A stretch of 7,516 nucleotides of DNA from the NCBI GenBank assembly GCA_007121975.1, contig SKJO01000122.1:1-7516 (forward strand). Reading direction: 5' to 3'. Below the pieces are notes generated by a model. It had not been told where the DNA came from and did no database searches. It saw only the letters and a list, made by a program, of their open reading frames with translations. Source of the DNA: Nitriliruptoraceae bacterium (GTDB lineage Bacteria; Actinomycetota; Nitriliruptoria; Nitriliruptorales; Nitriliruptoraceae). Position numbers and translations under genes: made by a program. This document shows positions 5,541 to 7,516 of this stretch, piece after piece (position 1 is the stretch's first letter; every line of letters begins with the position of its first letter).

Positions 5541-5547
5541 CCTCCTC
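5541..5547 (-). promoter_or_regulatory. Ribosome binding site of ylxP
   Basis: GAGGAGG on the minus strand, 5 nt before the GTG at 5533-5535. It is one of the strongest Shine-Dalgarno matches in the window and fixes the ylxP start in the short infB-ylxP gap. Confidence 0.8.
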
Positions 5548-5557
5548 GTGGGGGTGA

Positions 5558-7516
5558 TCAGTCGCGGGCGACCTCGACGGTCTCGAAGGCTTCGATCACA
5601 TCGCCCTCCTTGACGTCCTGGAACTTCTCGAGCCCGATCCCGCACTCGAATCCCTCGCGGACCTCCTTGGCGTCGTCCTTGAAGCGGCGCAGGGAGGACA
5701 TCTTGTCCTCGGCGATCACGACACCGTCGCGTACGACCCGCACCCCGGCGTCGCGTCGCATCTCACCGCGCGAGACCATGCAGCCGAACACGAAACCAAC
5801 CCGGGGGACCTTGAAGACCTCGCGGACCTCGGCCTCGCCGATCACCTGCTCGCGGAACTCGGGGGCGAGCATGCCCTTGAGCGCGCGTTCGATGTCCTCG
5901 ATCGCCTCGTAGATGATCCGGTAGCTGCGCACGTCGACCCCGGAGCGGTCGATCTCCTCGCGCGCGTTGGCGCCGGGCCGGACGTTGAACGCCACGATGA
6001 TCGCGTCGGATGCCTCCGCGAGCCGCACGTCGCCCTGGCTGATGGCGCCGACCCCCTTACTCACGACGCGGATCTGGACCTCGTCGAGTTCGAGCTTGAG
6101 CAGGGCGTCCTCGAGTGCCTCGGCGGAACCGGACACATCCGCCTTGATGATGACGTTGAGGGTGGCCTTGCCCCCGGCCTGCACCGCCGAGGTGAACTCC
6201 TCGAGGGTGGTGGGCCGCCGCTCGGCGAGCTCCTTGCGGCGCTCGCGGGCCGCCCGGCGCTCGGCGACGTCACGCGCGAAGCGCTCGGCGTTCACGACCC
6301 GGAACTCGTCGCCGGCCTCGGGGACCTCGTTGAGGCCGACGACCTGGACCGGCCGGGCCGGCGGAGCCTCGTCGACGGACTGGCCGTTCTCGTCGAACAT
6401 CGCCCGGATCTTGCCGTCGGCGGTGCCGGCGACGAGCACGTCGCCCCGGCGCAGCGTGCCGGCCTGCACGAGCACGGTTGCCACCGGACCACGGCCACGG
6501 TCGAGGTTGGCCTCGACCACCCGCCCCCGGGCATCCTTGCGGGGGTCGGCGCTGAGCTCGAGCAGGTCGGCCTGCAGCAGGACGACCTCGAGGAGTTCCT
6601 CGAGCCCGATCCGCTGCTTCGCCGAGACCTCGACCATCGGCACGTCACCGCCGAAGTCCTCGGCGACGAGGTCGTACTCGGTGAGCTGGGTCTTGACGCG
6701 TACCGGGTCCGCCGCCTCGAGGTCGATCTTGTTGATCGCCACCACCACCGGGACCTCAGCCGCCTTGGCGTGCTCGATGGCCTCACGGGTCTGGGGCATC
6801 ACGCCGTCATTGGCCGCGACCACGAGGATGGCCACGTCGGTCACCTGGGCGCCGCGTGCGCGCATCGCGGTGAACGCCTCGTGGCCGGGGGTGTCGATGA
6901 AGGTGATCGGCCGGCCGTCCTTGGTGATCTGGTAGGCGCCGATGTGCTGGGTGATGCCGCCGGCCTCGGTGGACACCACGTCGGTGAGGCGGATCGCGTC
7001 GAGCAGCAGGGTCTTGCCGTGGTCGACGTGGCCGAGCACGGTGATGACCGGCGGTCGAGCTTCGAGGGCCTCGGGATCCTCCGGCGCCTCGATCCCGAAC
7101 TCGAGCTCCTCCTCGGACATGAAGTAGACCTCGACCCCGAGGTCGGCGCAGATGATCTCGACGGTGTCGTCGGGCAGGGTCTGCTGCACGGTGGCCATCT
7201 CGCCCATCTCGAACAGCTTCTTGACCAGGGCCGCCCCCTGCACCCCGAGCTTGTCGGCGAGCTCACCGACCGTGATCCCCGACAGCACCTCGACACGCTC
7301 GACCGAGATCTGCTCCTCGAGGGGCAGGTCGCGCCGCATCGGACCGCGCGAGAGCTCCTGCTCCTGCGGGCTCTGCTTCTCCCGCTTCTTGCGTCGGCGC
7401 TTGCCGGCCGGACCACCGGGCCCGCCCGGACCACCCGGACCACCGGGACCGCTCGGACCACCGGGACCACCGCGGCCCGCGGCGGGACCGCCCGGACCGC
7501 CGCCGGGGCCACCGCC
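5558..7516 (-). CDS. infB: Translation initiation factor IF-2 (5' end beyond window)
   Basis: IF2 is the GTPase that brings fMet-tRNA to the 30S subunit and promotes 50S joining. The frame is open to the window edge, so 652 residues are seen and the start lies outside. Residues 1-38 are a Gly/Pro-rich linker, followed by a basic patch KRRRKKR (39-45). An IF2_N-like subdomain covers about 70-135. The GTPase domain (about 155-325) has G1 GHVDHGKT (162-169), G2 GGIT, G3 DTPGH (208-212), G4 NKID (262-265) and G5 SAK (298-300). A beta-barrel domain II (about 329-409), a charged helix rich in Arg/Glu/Ala (411-434), domain III (about 450-550) and the C-terminal fMet-tRNA-binding domain (about 555-650) follow. 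All G motifs are intact, so the protein should be functional. It is the most upstream gene seen, and the stop is 22 nt before the ylxP start. The identification is secure. Confidence 0.98.
   Translation of the reverse strand, partial: GGGPGGGPGGPAAGRGGPGGPSGPGGPGGPGGPGGPAGKRRRKKREKQSPQEQELSRGPMRRDLPLEEQISVERVEVLSGITVGELADKLGVQGAALVKKLFEMGEMATVQQTLPDDTVEIICADLGVEVYFMSEEELEFGIEAPEDPEALEARPPVITVLGHVDHGKTLLLDAIRLTDVVSTEAGGITQHIGAYQITKDGRPITFIDTPGHEAFTAMRARGAQVTDVAILVVAANDGVMPQTREAIEHAKAAEVPVVVAINKIDLEAADPVRVKTQLTEYDLVAEDFGGDVPMVEVSAKQRIGLEELLEVVLLQADLLELSADPRKDARGRVVEANLDRGRGPVATVLVQAGTLRRGDVLVAGTADGKIRAMFDENGQSVDEAPPARPVQVVGLNEVPEAGDEFRVVNAERFARDVAERRAARERRKELAERRPTTLEEFTSAVQAGGKATLNVIIKADVSGSAEALEDALLKLELDEVQIRVVSKGVGAISQGDVRLAEASDAIIVAFNVRPGANAREEIDRSGVDVRSYRIIYEAIEDIERALKGMLAPEFREQVIGEAEVREVFKVPRVGFVFGCMVSRGEMRRDAGVRVVRDGVVIAEDKMSSLRRFKDDAKEVREGFECGIGLEKFQDVKEGDVIEAFETVEVARD
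7403..7516 (-). repeat. Gly/Pro-rich low-complexity linker of IF-2 (within infB)
   Basis: The first 38 visible codons of infB encode almost only Gly and Pro in irregular GGP units, built from GGT/GGC and CCG/CCC codons, and end at the basic patch KRRRKKR. This is probably a flexible, disordered linker between the variable IF2 N-terminus and the conserved core. Such linkers are known in IF2 of many high-GC bacteria. The DNA repeat makes this stretch prone to length variation. It continues out of the window, so its full length is unknown. Confidence 0.8.

Noticed and set aside
5967..6935. Plus-strand open frame of 322 codons inside infB
   Set aside because: Ser/Arg/Ala/Thr-rich translation with no domain, opposite the conserved IF2 core.
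1..7516. Search for a novel or mobile system (transposase, integrase, CRISPR, toxin-antitoxin, defence genes)
   Set aside because: Almost every base is explained by eight conserved housekeeping genes in their usual order; no foreign-looking composition, terminal repeats or unexplained coding stretch remain.

Overview
This is a housekeeping translation and RNA-processing cluster from a high-GC bacterium. All eight genes lie on the minus strand, so transcription runs from position 7516 down to 1. In transcription order they are infB (5' end outside the window), a DUF503/YlxP gene, rbfA, nrnA (DHH phosphoesterase), truB, ribF, rpsO and pnp (3' end outside the window). This is the infB-rbfA-truB-ribF-rpsO-pnp neighbourhood known from many Gram-positive bacteria. 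G or C at nearly every third codon position, abundant GTG/TTG starts, the presence of nrnA and ylxP, and the Gly/Pro-rich IF2 linker point to Actinomycetota. The IF2 N-terminal subdomain and the PNPase N-terminus do not look like those of Streptomyces or Mycobacterium, so a deep-branching class (Acidimicrobiia or Nitriliruptoria type) is my guess, not a demonstrated assignment.

Layout. From 7516 to 1816, six genes are packed with junctions from a 4-nt overlap to a 22-nt gap, clearly one transcription unit. A 215-nt gap (1601-1815) then separates ribF from rpsO. It holds a plausible extended -10 promoter and a hairpin-rich leader of about 160 nt before rpsO. A second 188-nt gap (1140-1327) between rpsO and pnp holds a perfect 11-bp hairpin just after the rpsO stop and a second, symmetric 42-nt stem-loop further on. 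The second one is placed where RNase III processing and PNPase autoregulation are known to act in other bacteria.

How the genes work together. IF2 starts translation. RbfA matures the 30S subunit and S15 is an early 30S assembly protein. TruB makes pseudouridine 55 in tRNA. PNPase and NrnA degrade RNA to nucleotides, with NrnA taking the shortest oligonucleotides. RibF makes FMN and FAD. YlxP is a small conserved protein of this neighbourhood with no settled role here.

I see no mobile element, CRISPR array, tRNA/rRNA gene, defence system or other candidate for a previously undescribed system. The points worth a second look are the two intergenic RNA regions around rpsO and some start-site and insertion details.
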